Positions 33,311 through 45,700 of a stretch of 64,000 bases of DNA are shown here, one piece after another. Source of the stretch: Nephrocerus scutellatus (taxonomy: Eukaryota > Arthropoda > Insecta > Diptera > Pipunculidae). The translations under genes and the position numbers were made by a program. Location: positions 104,573,908 to 104,637,907 of the forward strand of contig OX352763.1 of NCBI GenBank assembly GCA_947095585.1, given 5' to 3'. The number at the start of each line of letters is the position of its first letter. Within the stretch, counting starts at the first letter, position 1. The notes under the pieces were generated by a model. It was not told the origin of the DNA. It searched no databases and worked only from the letters and a program-made list of their open reading frames with translations.

Positions 33311-35335
33311 ACTGGGTAGTGTGGCCTTCTTTAAACAAATTTGTTTATAACCAATTCACTGCAACTTTGGTCGTTGAATTGTGGTATAAGTTCCTGACCT
33401 GTTGTCTGGTAAAGCTGGTCGTATAAGATTTGAGTCGGCCAGACAATTCTCAGAATATTTTGTAGACTAGCTGTCTACTATTTTGCTACTTTCTATGAAA
33501 AGGACGGGTCCCCTTTCTAGTGATATACCCACATAAAAGCACAATATAAACATTGGCGCCTCTTAGCTTGGAGTTTTGTTGGCAGATGATAGCAAATGTT
33601 TAAAGTTCACACAAGAAGTTAAACAGCCGGGATATTTCTGAACTCTTGGATTAGCTGTGTTCTAAGAGTACATCATTTCGCCGCTCTTTTTGGTGCAATA
33701 AATCGGATCTTAAAGACTTCAAGTAAGCAAAAGAACAAAACAAAACAAAAAAAAGCAACAAACTGACTGAACAACTGATCCAACCTTAAGAGAAGACCAA
33801 AGGTGGAAAGCTAGATTTTCTCGTGACTGCACAAAGCTGTGATATTGTGCAATGGACAAGTGGACAAGCAAAAAGACCTATAGTCGCAATTTGTCATCTC
33901 TGTGCGGTCACGACAAAATGCAAATAAAAATAAAAATTAAATTAACTCTGCTAATCCGTTGTAACTGATGTGAATCCGTTCCAATTTACCATATACACAG
34001 CACACCTCATGTCATGATGCCAACCATCGAGCAAGTCACACACAAAATTCATTGCAAAAGGATTCAGGCCATTAAGTTCCGGAAACGTCTGCAAGAACTC
34101 GAAAACTTCTTTGTGGCCGTATGCGATAATCGGGTCGTATACCGACGGCGACGACACAAACAGCTGAGGCTTAGGCGGTGACTGATACAGGAGAAACAAG
34201 TCGTTAGCGATTGCAATAACACAACGACGACAAGGATGTCCTCTTTTAGTTGGCAACATTTTTTTTTTCTGTATAAACCGAAGAGTAAACGACAAACGGC
34301 AAACTGCAAACGACACACGACAAACTCAACAAAATCAGGGTTTAACAACCCTTCCGCAGCTACTGTGTTCGTGCCGTCGAAATAAATCACCAAATTAACA
34401 AATTTTCAACAGCAACACAAAATACAAAAAAAAAAAACTTAAAATTTCCACCATCAAGCTTGACCGCCCGCCCGCAAGCATGTTGGCTTTTTCAAGTGCG
34501 CTAATTTGTATCGTTTCCTTTGGGATGTGATGGGATGGGATGTTCCATTCTTCGGCTCGACGCTCAAGTCAATAAATGTGGGTTGATCCTTTTAAATTTA
34601 AATTCAAAAGCAACAACTGCGGCAATTTAAAAAACGGTCTAAAAATTCAAATCGATTTTAAAATCGGAATTTATTTCCGCTTCGTTGTTGTTGTTGTAGT
34701 TTTTATTCGAACAAATTTTATTGACATCCGAGAATGTTGCATTGCGTGCGATAAAGCGAACATTCTCTTACGATTCATTTCACTTTGATTTCATTAAGTT
34801 AAGTAGTAGTGAGACAAGCGACTACAATGACGGGTCTTCCACCCTGTTGTCATTTTAGTTTATTTTTTTTGGATCACCATCCTGATGAAGGGTGCGCCGT
34901 GAAGTCCGTCTTTTCATATCTGCTATGTGAATTGTGATTCTTTTTAATGGTTCAATTGATTCGAGGGGATGTTGATGTCCCTGTCCCCATTACATACGGT
35001 GGTGGTCTTTGGTAAGAGCCAGCGTATGTTTACGTTCCAATTCTTACCATTTTAGCGGGATTTTAGTGAGTGAGTTATTCCGCATCAAGTGTTTTTGTGC
35101 CTTTTTTTGTAATTCTGCCAATCAAGAAATTTATGTGTTTTGTGTAGATTTTCGGGTTAAGTGTATAGAAAGAAACCCTCTTCTCCCTCTATAGAGAAAA
35201 CGCACTAAACGAAACAAATCCTTTTTATTTGATCGCTTTGTTGAAAGTTTTATGCACTAAAGGTTTTCCTCTTCATGCTGAATCTTATCATGAACAAAAA
35301 AAATCTTTTTCTAATGAAGGCAATTTATTACCTTT
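33311..35335. other. no recognisable gene
   Basis: About 2 kb of unique-looking DNA. Minus-strand frames at 33951..34393 overlap in two registers, are rich in Cys and Arg and have no recognisable domain; they include a degenerate 'gcaaactgcaaacgaca' repeat near 34290..34325. Nothing can be assigned. Confidence 0.4.
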
Positions 35336-35337
35336 AG

Positions 35338-35421
35338 ACAGATAGTGGTGTACAATCAAAAATTTATTGTCGCAGTAGGTATTATTTTTAAACAAATTAT
35401 CATAGTTAAGTACTACTAAGG
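35338..35421 (-). mobile_element. CR1-like LINE fragment
   Basis: About 84 bases match 31713..31787 of the long CR1-like copy, near the start of its ORF2, with scattered substitutions. It is too short to interpret further. Confidence 0.7.
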
Positions 35422-35439
35422 CCAATAATAATCTGAAAA

Positions 35440-35572
35440 ACAACGAAACCAAAATCGTCCTCCGTCACATACGAGGCCAACAATTCTTCGTAAGACTTTT
35501 CTCTCGAACGCAGTTAATAGTTTTTTTTAAGCAAGTCTCGGATCCATATGTAAAAACTGGTATTACCACTGT
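35440..35572 (-). mobile_element. RTE-like LINE fragment
   Basis: The minus strand reads 'VIPVFTYGS' followed by a segment with the 'NCVREKS' wording that matches the C-terminal part of the RTE reverse transcriptase ('VIPVLTYGS' at 43095). It ends at the HINE-like element. Confidence 0.6.
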
Positions 35573-36440
35573 AAAAAAAAAAATAAACCCGATTTTCTTA
35601 AAATTTTATACACATGTGTATCTCCGATAGACAAAACTTTTTGGATATTTTTTAAGCGAATGGGCCCTGGGGCCCGATGGATGCCCGTATATACTTTTTA
35701 AAAATTAGCCCGATTTACTTTTACTTTTAAACATATACGTATATCCGATGGACAAAACTTTTTGATCATTTTTTGAGCGGCCCCTGAGGCCAAAGGGGTG
35801 CCCATATATATATTTTTTTTTTTAAATAGCCCGACTTTCTTTTAATTTTAAACCGATATGTATCTCTGATGGACAAAACTTTTTGTAAAGTTTTTTTTGG
35901 AGTGATCGGGGCCTAAGGCTCGAGATGTGCCCATATAATAATAATAATATACCATTGCGGTCCAAGGCCTAACTTCTCGCGACCATTTGTGCTGCACATG
36001 TTAATTTTTGGACACAAATGGAAGGGACCTACAATTTAAGGCCGGATCCGAACGGCGAATTAAGAAGCTTTCCGTGACAAGGTATTAATTATTACTCTCG
36101 GAACGTTTGTCACCCATTCGCGAGAGGTGGGACACCGTGAAAAATACTTTTTTTTTTTGGTGTTGCTGGGATTCGAACCTGAACCTCTTGCGCAGCAGCC
36201 ATGTGCACTGCCACTGAGCCACGGCGCCCATATAAGTTTTTTAAAAATTAACCCGATTTTCTTCAAATTTTTAATACATGTATATCTCCGGTGACAACAG
36301 TTTTTGAAAAAAAATTTAACTGAAGAGACTCTAATATTAATTTTTTCCAAATTAACCCGGTTCAAACTTTGTACTCATATGTAGTATATATACTAAAGAA
36401 TTAACGAAAATTTTCAATGTTAATGAGTTGTTTTTTCTTT
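35573..36440 (+). repeat. HINE-like tandem-repeat element, copy E, split by SINE
   Basis: At least four internal units with the 'cccgattttctt..atctccgatggacaaaactttttg' wording, at roughly 115-125 bp spacing, are followed by the right-end signature in mutated form ('aaagaattaacg...tttcaatgttaatgagttgttttttc'). The left end is missing. Copy 2 of the SINE sits inside one unit at 35939..36225. Confidence 0.75.
35939..36225 (-). mobile_element. tRNA-derived SINE, full length (copy 2)
   Basis: Nearly identical to copy 1, with the same tRNA-like head (TGGCTCAGTGG and GGTTCGAATCC on the minus strand) and body. It is flanked by GCCCATATAA at 35929..35938 and 36226..36235, an exact 10-bp target duplication, within a HINE-like unit that reads straight through when the SINE and one duplicate are removed. 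The 3' end carries an ATT run. Confidence 0.88.
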
Positions 36441-36449
36441 ACTAAGCTC

Positions 36450-37175
36450 AAGTATGAAAATTGGTGGAAGTTTTTTCTGAGAGAATGTGAATGGTGGAAC
36501 TAAGCTGTTAAGTAGAATTTACAAGGTACAAACGATTAAGATTGTTATTTCTGTTGCTGGATGACCACCGCTTCTTCATTTCTTTCCTCGCAGTCAATTA
36601 AGATCTACCTATTTCACTCAACATAACATTCATGATTGAACATGTGTGAACGCTTTACATAATCTATCTAGCTGATGCAAAGTAGTTTTAGGTGCACCAG
36701 ACCAGATATGGCAATTGTACTCAAGTTTTGGGCGAATAAAAGCCTTTTATATAGTAGCCAGATCAGAGGGAATGAAATAAATCTTGCACCGGGCTAGAAA
36801 ACCTAAACATTTCGCAGCATTTTTGGCGACGGTAAATATGTGGTCATTCCACCGAAGCTTCTCGTTAATGCACATACCGAGAATTGTGAGATTTTCAGTT
36901 TTCTCGATGCAAGTGCCATTCATGGATAATGGCATGGGATTTAGGATTCACTTAATCGACTGGAGACAGCATTGGGTTTTGGAAGCGTTAAATTCTACTC
37001 GATTGATTTCTCCCCATTGTATTATGCTGTCAAGGTTAAAGTTCAATGTGCTTATCATACGTTGTTTGAGTTCCACATGGGAAGTGGAGGGACGTTCCTC
37101 AAACTTATACGAGAAGTTGAGAGTGCTGTCGTCGGCGAAAGAGTGAATTGGATTAGAAGTCACAGATAAGAGATC
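36450..37175 (-). mobile_element. LINE reverse transcriptase fragment (jockey/CR1-like)
   Basis: The minus strand encodes 'HSFADDSTLNFSYKF' (active site, 37140), 'LDSIIQWGEINRVEFNASKTQC', 'LTILGMCINEKLRWNDHIFTVAKNAAKCLGFLARCKIYF' and 'KAFIRPKLEYNCHIWSGAPKTTLHQLD' (36730-36680). This is the palm and thumb of a jockey/CR1-like enzyme. It is bounded on both sides by HINE-like elements in opposite orientations. Confidence 0.7.
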
Positions 37176-37179
37176 ATTA

Positions 37180-37645
37180 ATAAAAAAAAATGGGTATTTT
37201 TTTTACAAAATTTGTATGGGTGCCCCGGACTCCAGGAACCGATCACTTCCAAATTTTTACAAAAAATGTTGTCCATCGGATATACACATGCGTATAAAAT
37301 TAGAAGAAAATTGGGTACTTTTTTTATTATATTTGTATGGATGCCCCCCGTCCTCGGGGTCCAATCACTACCAAATATTTACAAAAAAAATTTGTTCATT
37401 GGAAAAATGAAGAAAATCAGGTGCATTTTGAAAAATATTTCTATGGGAGCCCCCCGACCCTGAGACCCGACGGACCCAAAATTTTAACAGAAGTTTTTGT
37501 CATAGGAAACACACATGTGTGCAAAGTTTGAATAAAATCAGGATTTAGGAATGGGCTAAAAATTTATCACAAGATTTGGTGTGCCAGTCCGCCAGCCAGC
37601 CAGCTAGCCACGGGCACGCGAAGTTAATACAGAGAATTTAAAAAG
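37180..37645 (-). repeat. HINE-like tandem-repeat element, copy F
   Basis: Inverted relative to copy E. It ends at the right with the inverted left-end signature (CGCGAAGTTAATACAGAGAATTTAAAAAGG), preceded by GCCAGCCAGCCAGC. Three to four units with 'cccgatttt'-type anchors lie within. The right-end signature is missing at its left side. Confidence 0.75.
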
Positions 37646-39825
37646 GAAATAACGTTCTTCCATTACTTCGGCTGCACACTTTCGGTGGAATAACATTACA
37701 ACAATATTAATCAATATTACTCTTTAAATCCGACTCACTGGAATTAATGTGTCTTTCTTAAGCGGCCCAAAAACTTATCCATATTATTGTGCAATATTTA
37801 ATTTTTATAATTCCAGAAAAAGTATTCTGCAACCTATCTCTCACCGAACGTCTTGTGTTCTTTAAGAAACATCCTGGAGATACCAATCATTATGTTTTGC
37901 TTCAAAAAATATTCTTCCTACACATACCTATTAACTTCTCTTCACAAGTCACTGCGTCCATTCTACTATCTGCTGAATCCCAAACAAAAAAATTATAAAT
38001 TCCCCCAATTAAGTCTTACAAATAAATTACCCTGCAACTAGGGTAAGCAATTATTAAAAAATTTGGTGCAATTACATGAAAATGTTGCTTAAATAACGAA
38101 GCCGAAGTTTGGAGTCATACACGAAGGCCTCAAAAACAACCGGAAATGGGGACATGATTATGAATCAACTGCACAACCTTTAAGTAAACACATATACTCT
38201 TGCAATAAAGTCAAACTCATATAATCGATCATCAAACATTACCATGGTAGAGGGGTAACAAGAAAAGGAAAACCCTTTTCTTTCGTTTATTGTTTTTTTT
38301 TTTTTGGGTTGGTAGAGGAACACACTAACACCAATTTAGCTAACTGATGGGTAATTTCACATCTTCCTCGTTGTCTTTTTTTCTATTTATTTAAGTGAAA
38401 CCAGCGCGGGTAATACTTTCTTAATTTCCTGACGGTCCAACTATCGCTTCTTTTTGTGATAGTCACCATAGTATGTTACACGAGATATATCCGAGGGAGG
38501 TTAAGGAAGTAAAAGTTACAATATTGAAACAAGATTTATTGCATCCTTTTTAATAGACGAATTGGTAATATATTTGATCGTATAGTGAAACGGACAGGAA
38601 GAAAAAAAACTTCGTTCTGGCTGCTAGATGACCAAGCGTGACATCTTCCATGATGATGAGTGTACCATGTTAATCGCATTAACTCTCAGTCGTTTTGTTG
38701 CACTACTCGTTCGAGTAAAAAGTATCTACGCTGTCTTTCCCTCCGTCATTGTATTGCAATATCTATTTAACTATGCGCTAAGGCTCTTCATAAAAAAAAG
38801 TATCCCATATCAATACTTACGAGTATGTCTCTTCCATAAGAGCCTTTTATTGCAGACATCAATATAAATTATTGGAGAGCGTACGAAAAGTTATTTATAC
38901 GCAATCACTACGCTAATAAGGAGGGCGATGTCAATGAGTGACCTTTTTTTTTATTCATTACATTGTTGTTGATGTTGGCTCATGTGTCCAGCACTGAGTT
39001 GGACAGTTTCAGGATGTGTACGCGGAGCATTGTAGTTTTTTTTTTTATTGAAAATTTGTTCTTTGGATAGTTGGCTAAGTACTCTCGGCGCACTATTGTG
39101 TGTTGGTCTCATAATCAAATGAAATTGTCCGAACCGGAAAATCACCAAATTGTAGACATCAGCAAGGACTTTTTTCTTGTTGTTGAGCTGATGGATTTTT
39201 TTCTTCTTTTCATTTCATTTCATTTTCATTTTTTCTGGTCATTCGCATTCGCATCCGGAAACACTAAATATTTGTTTCTTTTTTCTTGTTGTTGTATGTA
39301 TATCATCATCGGCTGGTTGTATTATGCTTCATTATAATCCATAATAACAAAGAATCCATGAAATGGGATTTGAAGAATAGAAAGTCAACTTGTGTACGAG
39401 GCAAGTCGGTAAGTTGTGTGTCTGTCAGTCAGCGTTAAACGGAAGTTCGGACATTACCACTTGGATGGAGGAGCGGGATTTTGTGCTCAAATGGAAATAG
39501 AAACGGATTTGAATGTAATGATGAATAAATAGTTAAAAAACTTGTCGTCTCCGTATGGGAGAAAGGGAAATGTTACCTTCAATAGAACACAACTCATTGT
39601 TATTATCCGTAGTTTAAGATTTAACTTTTGCATGACTACATAAATAATATACTACAAAATGAAGGACTAAGTGAATGGCAGTCAACCATCAGCAGAACAT
39701 TTAGAATAACATGCACGTTCCGTATCTGACTGGTATAATTGCAATAAAAACTCCACGTTGTGGCCGCCTAAAATGCTTAAATATCGGGTTAGTCTCTTCC
39801 GAGTAAGACTAGCACAAAGGTAAGG
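37646..39825. other. no recognisable gene
   Basis: About 2.2 kb of AT-rich DNA. Frames of up to 88 codons are rich in Phe/Leu/Ile or low in complexity. No TE family was recognised. Confidence 0.4.
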
Positions 39826-39829
39826 TAAG

Positions 39830-41385
39830 TAAGGCTTGCCCGTAAAACACCATTATCTGGACCACGATAGCAGTGCATTTCAATTTACTCTCAGACTAGT
39901 AAACGACTGGGACAGAAAGGTAGACTTTAGTGTTAACCCAGACAGAATAGTCCGCCCTTTATTCACAAAAGGAAAAATAATAACACTTCCCGAACTAATG
40001 TTCCAAGGAAAGCTCCTTGAAATAGAGCCGCAAGCTAGATATCTGGGGATTATGTTTGACCAAAGGTTAACATGTAAGTCCCACATATCTTACATCACTA
40101 ACAAAACTTACTTCGTCTCCCAATGTAAGTTCAGAAAAACGTTGGGTATAAGCCCGCAAATGACTCTATGGCTATACCAAAGCATCATTTATACGCGACC
40201 CTGATTTGAAGGCCAAAAACAGAGCAAACAAAAGACCTACTCAAACTAAAACGAGATCAAGTTGGAAATATTGTTACGAAAATGTAATTATTATGAACAG
40301 AAATCATTTATCAGACCGTACATACTCGTATAATAAGCATTAATAGAAGAATTACGAAAATTAAGAAAAACCATTGCATATCTTTAGGCTTAGTAATTTT
40401 GAATATATTTATAAGTTATACGTATGGAACTTGTATAAAAATAGTATATAACAGTTATAAGTTTATAACTTGTATATCAAGTTACTTACGAGTATATAAC
40501 ATTATACAAGTATGTTCTGGTATTTGCTAGATGGTTCGAATAGAATAGAAATAGAAAAAACTAGAAGCTTCTCAAAACTGTAGATTTGGAATAAATATAG
40601 CAACTTTATCGCTGTTAGTTAAGTTATTATTTGGAATTCTACCGGACTACTTGAATAGTAGAAAAGTAGATAGAGCTACTGCCCATGTGAATAATAAGGG
40701 ATCACTATAGTGTATGTTTGCGTTGCTATTTGTAAATTAAAGTTTTCATTTGTGAATGAATGAACTTCTGTTGTGTTTTTATTTGCAAAATCTATTACAA
40801 AGTCTAGAAAGCCTAAATTTCGTAGCAATTTCATGACTTGCCTTCTCCGACATGGATCTGTCTGGTATACAGATGGATTAAAAACAAAAACAGGAACCTG
40901 AGCAGCGGTGTTTGGGCCTAGGATCGCAATGAGAATACCCTAAAGTAAATCCATAACAAATTCCAGAAAAAAACACTGACAATAGAGACTTAGAATGTAT
41001 CAAGAGAAAATAGAGGAAAACCTAGCCTTAGAAGCCCCAGTTTTCCACTTAAAGGATACGTAGAGTAGCTACTTAAAAGAACTGATTAGAAATAATAAAA
41101 TTACCCTAAAGACGTCTTCCGCTCACTCAGGTATATCAGAAAACGAGACAGCAGATCTCTGCGCGAAGGAAGGTGTAGAAAGAAGAATCTTCACTGGCCT
41201 CGAGCACAGCATTGCCAATTCCTAGATCCACCTTAATAAAAAGATAATTGGGTTGGACAACAATGCCATCGAAGCAGAGCGGGAATAATCGCCTGGTATG
41301 AGACAAACAAATATAACTTAAAAGGATTTCCTTACAGAAGTACGGCCTGATCAATCGTTTGGACTGTCTCAACCCTGACTGACAC
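39830..41385 (+). mobile_element. RNase H-bearing LINE family a, copy 2, split by a solo LTR
   Basis: The first part (39836..40267) encodes the thumb: 'LVNDWDRKVDFSVNPDRIVRPLFTKGK', 'EPQARYLGIMFDQRLTCKSHISYITNKTYF' and 'LGISPQMTLWLYQSII'. After the solo LTR, the second part reads 'WYTDGLKTKTGT' and 'SENETADLCAKEG' (RNase H, 40870-41165). Comparison with the copy at 63.06 kb shows that the LTR split the stretch that there reads 'gttgaaaatatcataag'. Many frameshifts leave it dead. Confidence 0.75.
40272..40827 (+). mobile_element. solo LTR
   Basis: A 556-bp sequence starts TGTTACGAAA and ends TTTCGTAGCA. It is flanked by ATAT (40268..40271) and ATTT (40828..40831), a 4-bp duplication with one mismatch. 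It contains a TATA-rich stretch around 40440-40500 and a 'ttctggtatttgctagatggttcgaatag' block shared with the other LTRs at 24.88 and 46.30 kb. The 3' part is also shared. Because both boundaries fall inside a LINE whose uninterrupted sequence is known from another copy, the LTR ends are well fixed. Confidence 0.85.
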
Positions 41386-41645
41386 AATTATTAGGTGCTA
41401 AGGCGGCAGCCCAGTTGACACCACAGTAAGGTCCAGGTCCTATGAACGCAAATTCTGAACCAGCCTTAGCTAGCTCATCTGCAGATTCGCTGGCTGAAAT
41501 TCCTTGATGACCAGGAACCTAGCCGAGTTTCACCCACTTTTGTCTGGCAAGTGCATCGTAGCACCTTTTACCTGATAATGAATCCATTAAGTTGGGCGAC
41601 AGCGCCTTAAGTGCGGCATACTCGTACCGTGTGTTAAAAATTTAT
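41385..41645 (-). mobile_element. RNase H fragment of another LINE
   Basis: The minus strand reads 'DSLSGKRCYDALARQKWVKLG.VPGHQGISASESADELAKAGSEFAFIGPGPYCGVN'. This is the last part of an RNase H domain (VPGHxGxxxxExADELA) followed by the segment typical of R1/I-group LINEs. The dot is a stop where Trp would be expected. It lies in the opposite orientation to the family-a copy next to it. Confidence 0.6.
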
Positions 41646-42695
41646 GGTAAGATTTAAAAACAGTTTTCCACAAACCTTCGAGACTATGCGAGGACTATTT
41701 GTGAAATCAGCTGCGGTCTGTTGACGTTTCAAGTCGAAATCATGAGGAATTAATGCCTATTAAAATGATCGTTGGTAGGCCTAGAAGCCTGATGATTCCA
41801 GTTTTTATTTAGGGGAAGGCAGCAAAGAATCCCACAACCGCGTGATATGTACGCAAAAGTGTCTTCAAGAATTAAGGAAATTATAGGTCGAAAAAATGAC
41901 ATATAGGCAATCGAGCGAAGTGCAATTTATTGTATAAGTGGACTGAAGTGCAAGATGCAATGATATATTTTAAGTAAATTCACTTTCTGCTTACTAAAAG
42001 CCGTCACACGCATATAGCAATAGAAAGTACTTTTTGATAATAGCCGAGGTGTGAGCGTATCTGTGTCGTTATAGCCCATCAAAAGCTTATGTTTAGATTG
42101 GAAGACAAGCCTGCTATAAATAACATTTATGAATAATATCTGCACCAACTTTCGTCTAGTTTCTATAGGTGTGAACTACAGTTTGCGCAAAATATCACAT
42201 ATGCATCCAACAATGAGTGTAATATGGGTTTAGAAAGAAGATCAGCGTTTATTTTTATTAGTAGGCTAGTAATAAAGCTTGAAAAATGTTCATTTTATAC
42301 ATCACACTTTTCATCGAAAATTAAAAAAGTTGCAACTTTAGAGGATTCACGAAACCGAAAGCAACTCAGTTATACCAAATCTTCATTTAAACGACAAACA
42401 AGAAGGCTAATTGACTTCGAAATGTAAACTGGAACATAATCTTCATAAAGTTTGCAGTTTTCTACAGTTTTTATGATACTCCGGTAAAGCGTTTGTATCA
42501 ATAAAGAACATTACCGGTTCCAAAATAAAGCCTTTTCGCCCTCAATTTAACTGTATGTAGAGTAAGAATCGCCGACAAGTACTTTTTGATATATATTTGA
42601 GATCTAGAGAAAGCTCTACAGAATTATCATGAAGTAATATAAGAATATATATGAATATAGAATATAGTGTCTATAAGGTCCTGGAGAAATCTAGT
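41646..42695. other. no recognisable gene
   Basis: AT-rich unassigned DNA. The frame 42224..42427 (67 codons, rich in Lys, Arg and Ser) is open but has no family resemblance that I can support. Confidence 0.35.
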
Positions 42696-42717
42696 AATAT
42701 TGTTACGAAAATGTTTA

Positions 42718-45700
42718 TCATCATCATATTTGGCTCTACAATCGGGGTCCGGTCCTGGCCTCCCGCAAAAAGTCTCTCCACCGGTCCCGATTTCGAGCCG
42801 ATGTCATCCACTTTGGCATCCCTAAACTATGGGCGTCCTGGGTCTACTCCATCCTTCTAGTGTAGGCTTGGCCGGCCTCGCAGTCGTGTTCCATAAATCC
42901 TTCCGCAAAGGACTTTCCGAGAAGGATCCTCTTCGCTCATGCGAGCTAGGTGTCCTGCCCACCGGAGCCTACCGAGCTTAATTTTCTTCACGATGTCGAC
43001 ATCGCGGTAACGCTCGTAGATCTCATCATTATAGAGTCTCCGGAATCGAACGCGGCTAAGAGGTCAGAATGCTTTTTACCAAGATCCATATGTAAGTACT
43101 GGTATGACCATTGTCTTATATATCAGCAGCTTGGATTTTATGGTTAAGTTCCTGGATTTAAAGAGTATTGACAGGCTATAGTAGGCTTTGTTGGCTTTAA
43201 GCAACCGTGCGCGTATTTCTGGTTCCATGCTGTTAACGGCTGCTTTAGTTGACCCGAGATAGTTAAAGGATTGCACTACTTCAAATTCGCGCTCCACTAT
43301 CTGAATTGAGGGACCAATGTTGGATCTTCTACTCGCAGACGTGGCCACCATGTACTTTATTTTGCTCTCATTTATGTGCAGCCCCAGATTTCGTGCCGAC
43401 TGCTCTATCTGGATGAAAGCTTTCTGTACAGCTCTTTGGTTACTACCAACGATGTCAATATCTTCTGCGTAAGCCAGTATCTTAATGGACTTATAGAGGA
43501 TTCTTCCTCTCGCCATTACGTCAGAGTCTCGGATCATTTTCTCCAACGCCAGATTGAAGAGGACGCAGGCCAGTCCATCCTCTTGACGGAGCCCGTTATA
43601 GATGTTGAATGGGCTTGATAGTGATCCGGATATTTTTACTTGGCTTATAACATTGGTCATGGTCAACCTACATAGTCGTGTCAGTTTATTTGGGATGCCG
43701 AATTCTCTCATGGCTTTATAAAGTTCTACTCTGGCTACGCTATCATAGGCGGCTTTAAATTCTATAAAAAGATGTTGTAGTGAGTTTTGAAACTCTAGAC
43801 ATTTTTCCATCACCTGCCTTAGGGTGTAAATCTGATTAGTTGTTGATTTGCCTGGGATGAAGCCACACTGGTATGGACCAATGATGACTTTAGCGTATGG
43901 GGCTATCCTGCCTTGAAGAATAGAGGAGAAAATCTTATACGCGGTACTCAACAACGTTATACCGCGATAATTGCTGCATTTTGTGATATCTCCCTTCTTA
44001 TGTATGGGGCACAGGATGCCTCTTCGCCAGTCTTCTGGCATAACTTCTTCTTCCCATACTTGCACTATTATTTCATGAATTGCTTGGTGTAATGTGGGGC
44101 CTCCTATTTTTATCAGTTTCGCTGGGATCCCATTAGATCCCGGGGCCTTATTATTTTTGAGCCGATTTATCGCTCTGCTAACTTCGACTATGCTTGGTGG
44201 CGGCAGCATAGTATGATCTTCGGTTATTGGTGAAGCCTCCAATTCCTCAGTTAGCTGGCCATTTAGCAACTCATGAAAGTGCTCTTCCCATCGCTCTAAG
44301 ATGCCTTTAAGATCGGCGATCAGATTACCCTCTTTGTCCTTGCAGTATGCGCAACGCGGTGTATATTGCGTCATACCGCGGACTCTTTGGTAGAACTTCC
44401 GCGCCTGGTGCGGTCCTTGCTCTCTGTACTGTTCCAGTTCACGGACGAGATTCTTCTCCCAGGCTGCTTTCTTTCGCCGGTGAACTGTTTTTAGATATCT
44501 TCTGAGCTCTTTATATTCATCTTCGCGTGCCCGCGTTCTATGAGATTGTTGCATTGCTCGGTACGCAACATTCTTACGTTCAGTCGCTAGATTACATTCG
44601 TCATCGAACCAGTCGTTTCGATCTCTACGACTACTGCCTAATATGGAGTCAGCAGTACTAATGACAGTATTCTTAAGGCGTGTCCATTTCTTTTCTACGC
44701 CCGACATCTCAGCCCCAGGACTTACTCTCCCTGCATTTAGGGCGAGTCCTATCGCTTGACCGTAGTTGTTTCTGGTCTCTTCATTGCGAAAGGCAGCCGT
44801 GTTGACTCGAATCTGATTCGCGGATGCAGTCTTCCGTGATGATGCAATCCGCGCTCGGAGCACCATACCAACAAGATAGTGGTCCGAGTCGACGTTGGCA
44901 CCTCGGTACGTTCGAACCGTCATCAGGTTCGGGTTGTGGCGGCGGTCTATCAAAACGTGGTCTACTGGTTGCGAGTGGCTCCATCGGGAGATACCCAGGT
45001 GGCTTTGTGGATATTTTTACGTGCAAACCTTGTACTCGCAACGACCAAATTATTGCTTGCTGCCATCTCTTTGACTCGTTGTCCATTGTCATTAGTGTTC
45101 TCGTGTAAGCTATGGGTGCCAATGTACTGCCTGAATACTGGCTCCCTACCTATTTTAGCATTCATATCCCCCAGAATGATTTTTACATCATACTGAGGGC
45201 AGGCATGGAGTTCCCGTTCGACTGATTCAAAGAATTCTTTTTTTTCATCATCTGGGGAATCCTCTGTAGGTGCGTGAACGTTTATGAGGCTTATGTTTTT
45301 AAATTTGCCACGCACGCGAAGGGTGCATAGCCGTTCATTTACTGCATTAAAGCCGATAACGGTGGGTTTCATTCTTTTGCTGACTAGAAACCCCACCCCG
45401 AGCACATGATGTCTTGCATGACAGCTGTAATATATGTCATATTCTGATTTTTGTAAGACACCATTCCCTGTCCACCGCATCTCCTGAATTGCTGTTAAGT
45501 CAGCATTATATTTGGACAGGGTATCGGCTAGCGTACGTTCCATGAGAAAATTCTTAAATCGTTTAGCCGTTTTCGTTGCCGTGGTCGTCGTCGTTCATCA
45601 GTGTATCCGAGGCTGATTTTGGGTTACGTAATAATAATTTTTTTACAGGCCAGGTTATTGGCCTCGCGCCAACCTTACTTTGAAGGGACTAGCCCGATCA

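Noticed and set aside
33951..34393. a Cys-rich secreted protein on the minus strand
   Set aside because: Two overlapping registers look equally open, no signal peptide or Cys pattern is clear, and part is a short repeat near 34300.
42224..42427. a small basic protein, perhaps from a transposon
   Set aside because: There is a vague resemblance to Lys/Arg/Ser-rich linker regions only; no motif could be named.
43076..45543. a cellular gene similar to craniofacial development protein 2
   Set aside because: The endonuclease domain of that vertebrate protein comes from an RTE-type LINE. Here it is joined to a reverse transcriptase, has a target-site duplication and a microsatellite tail, and is repeated elsewhere in the window.
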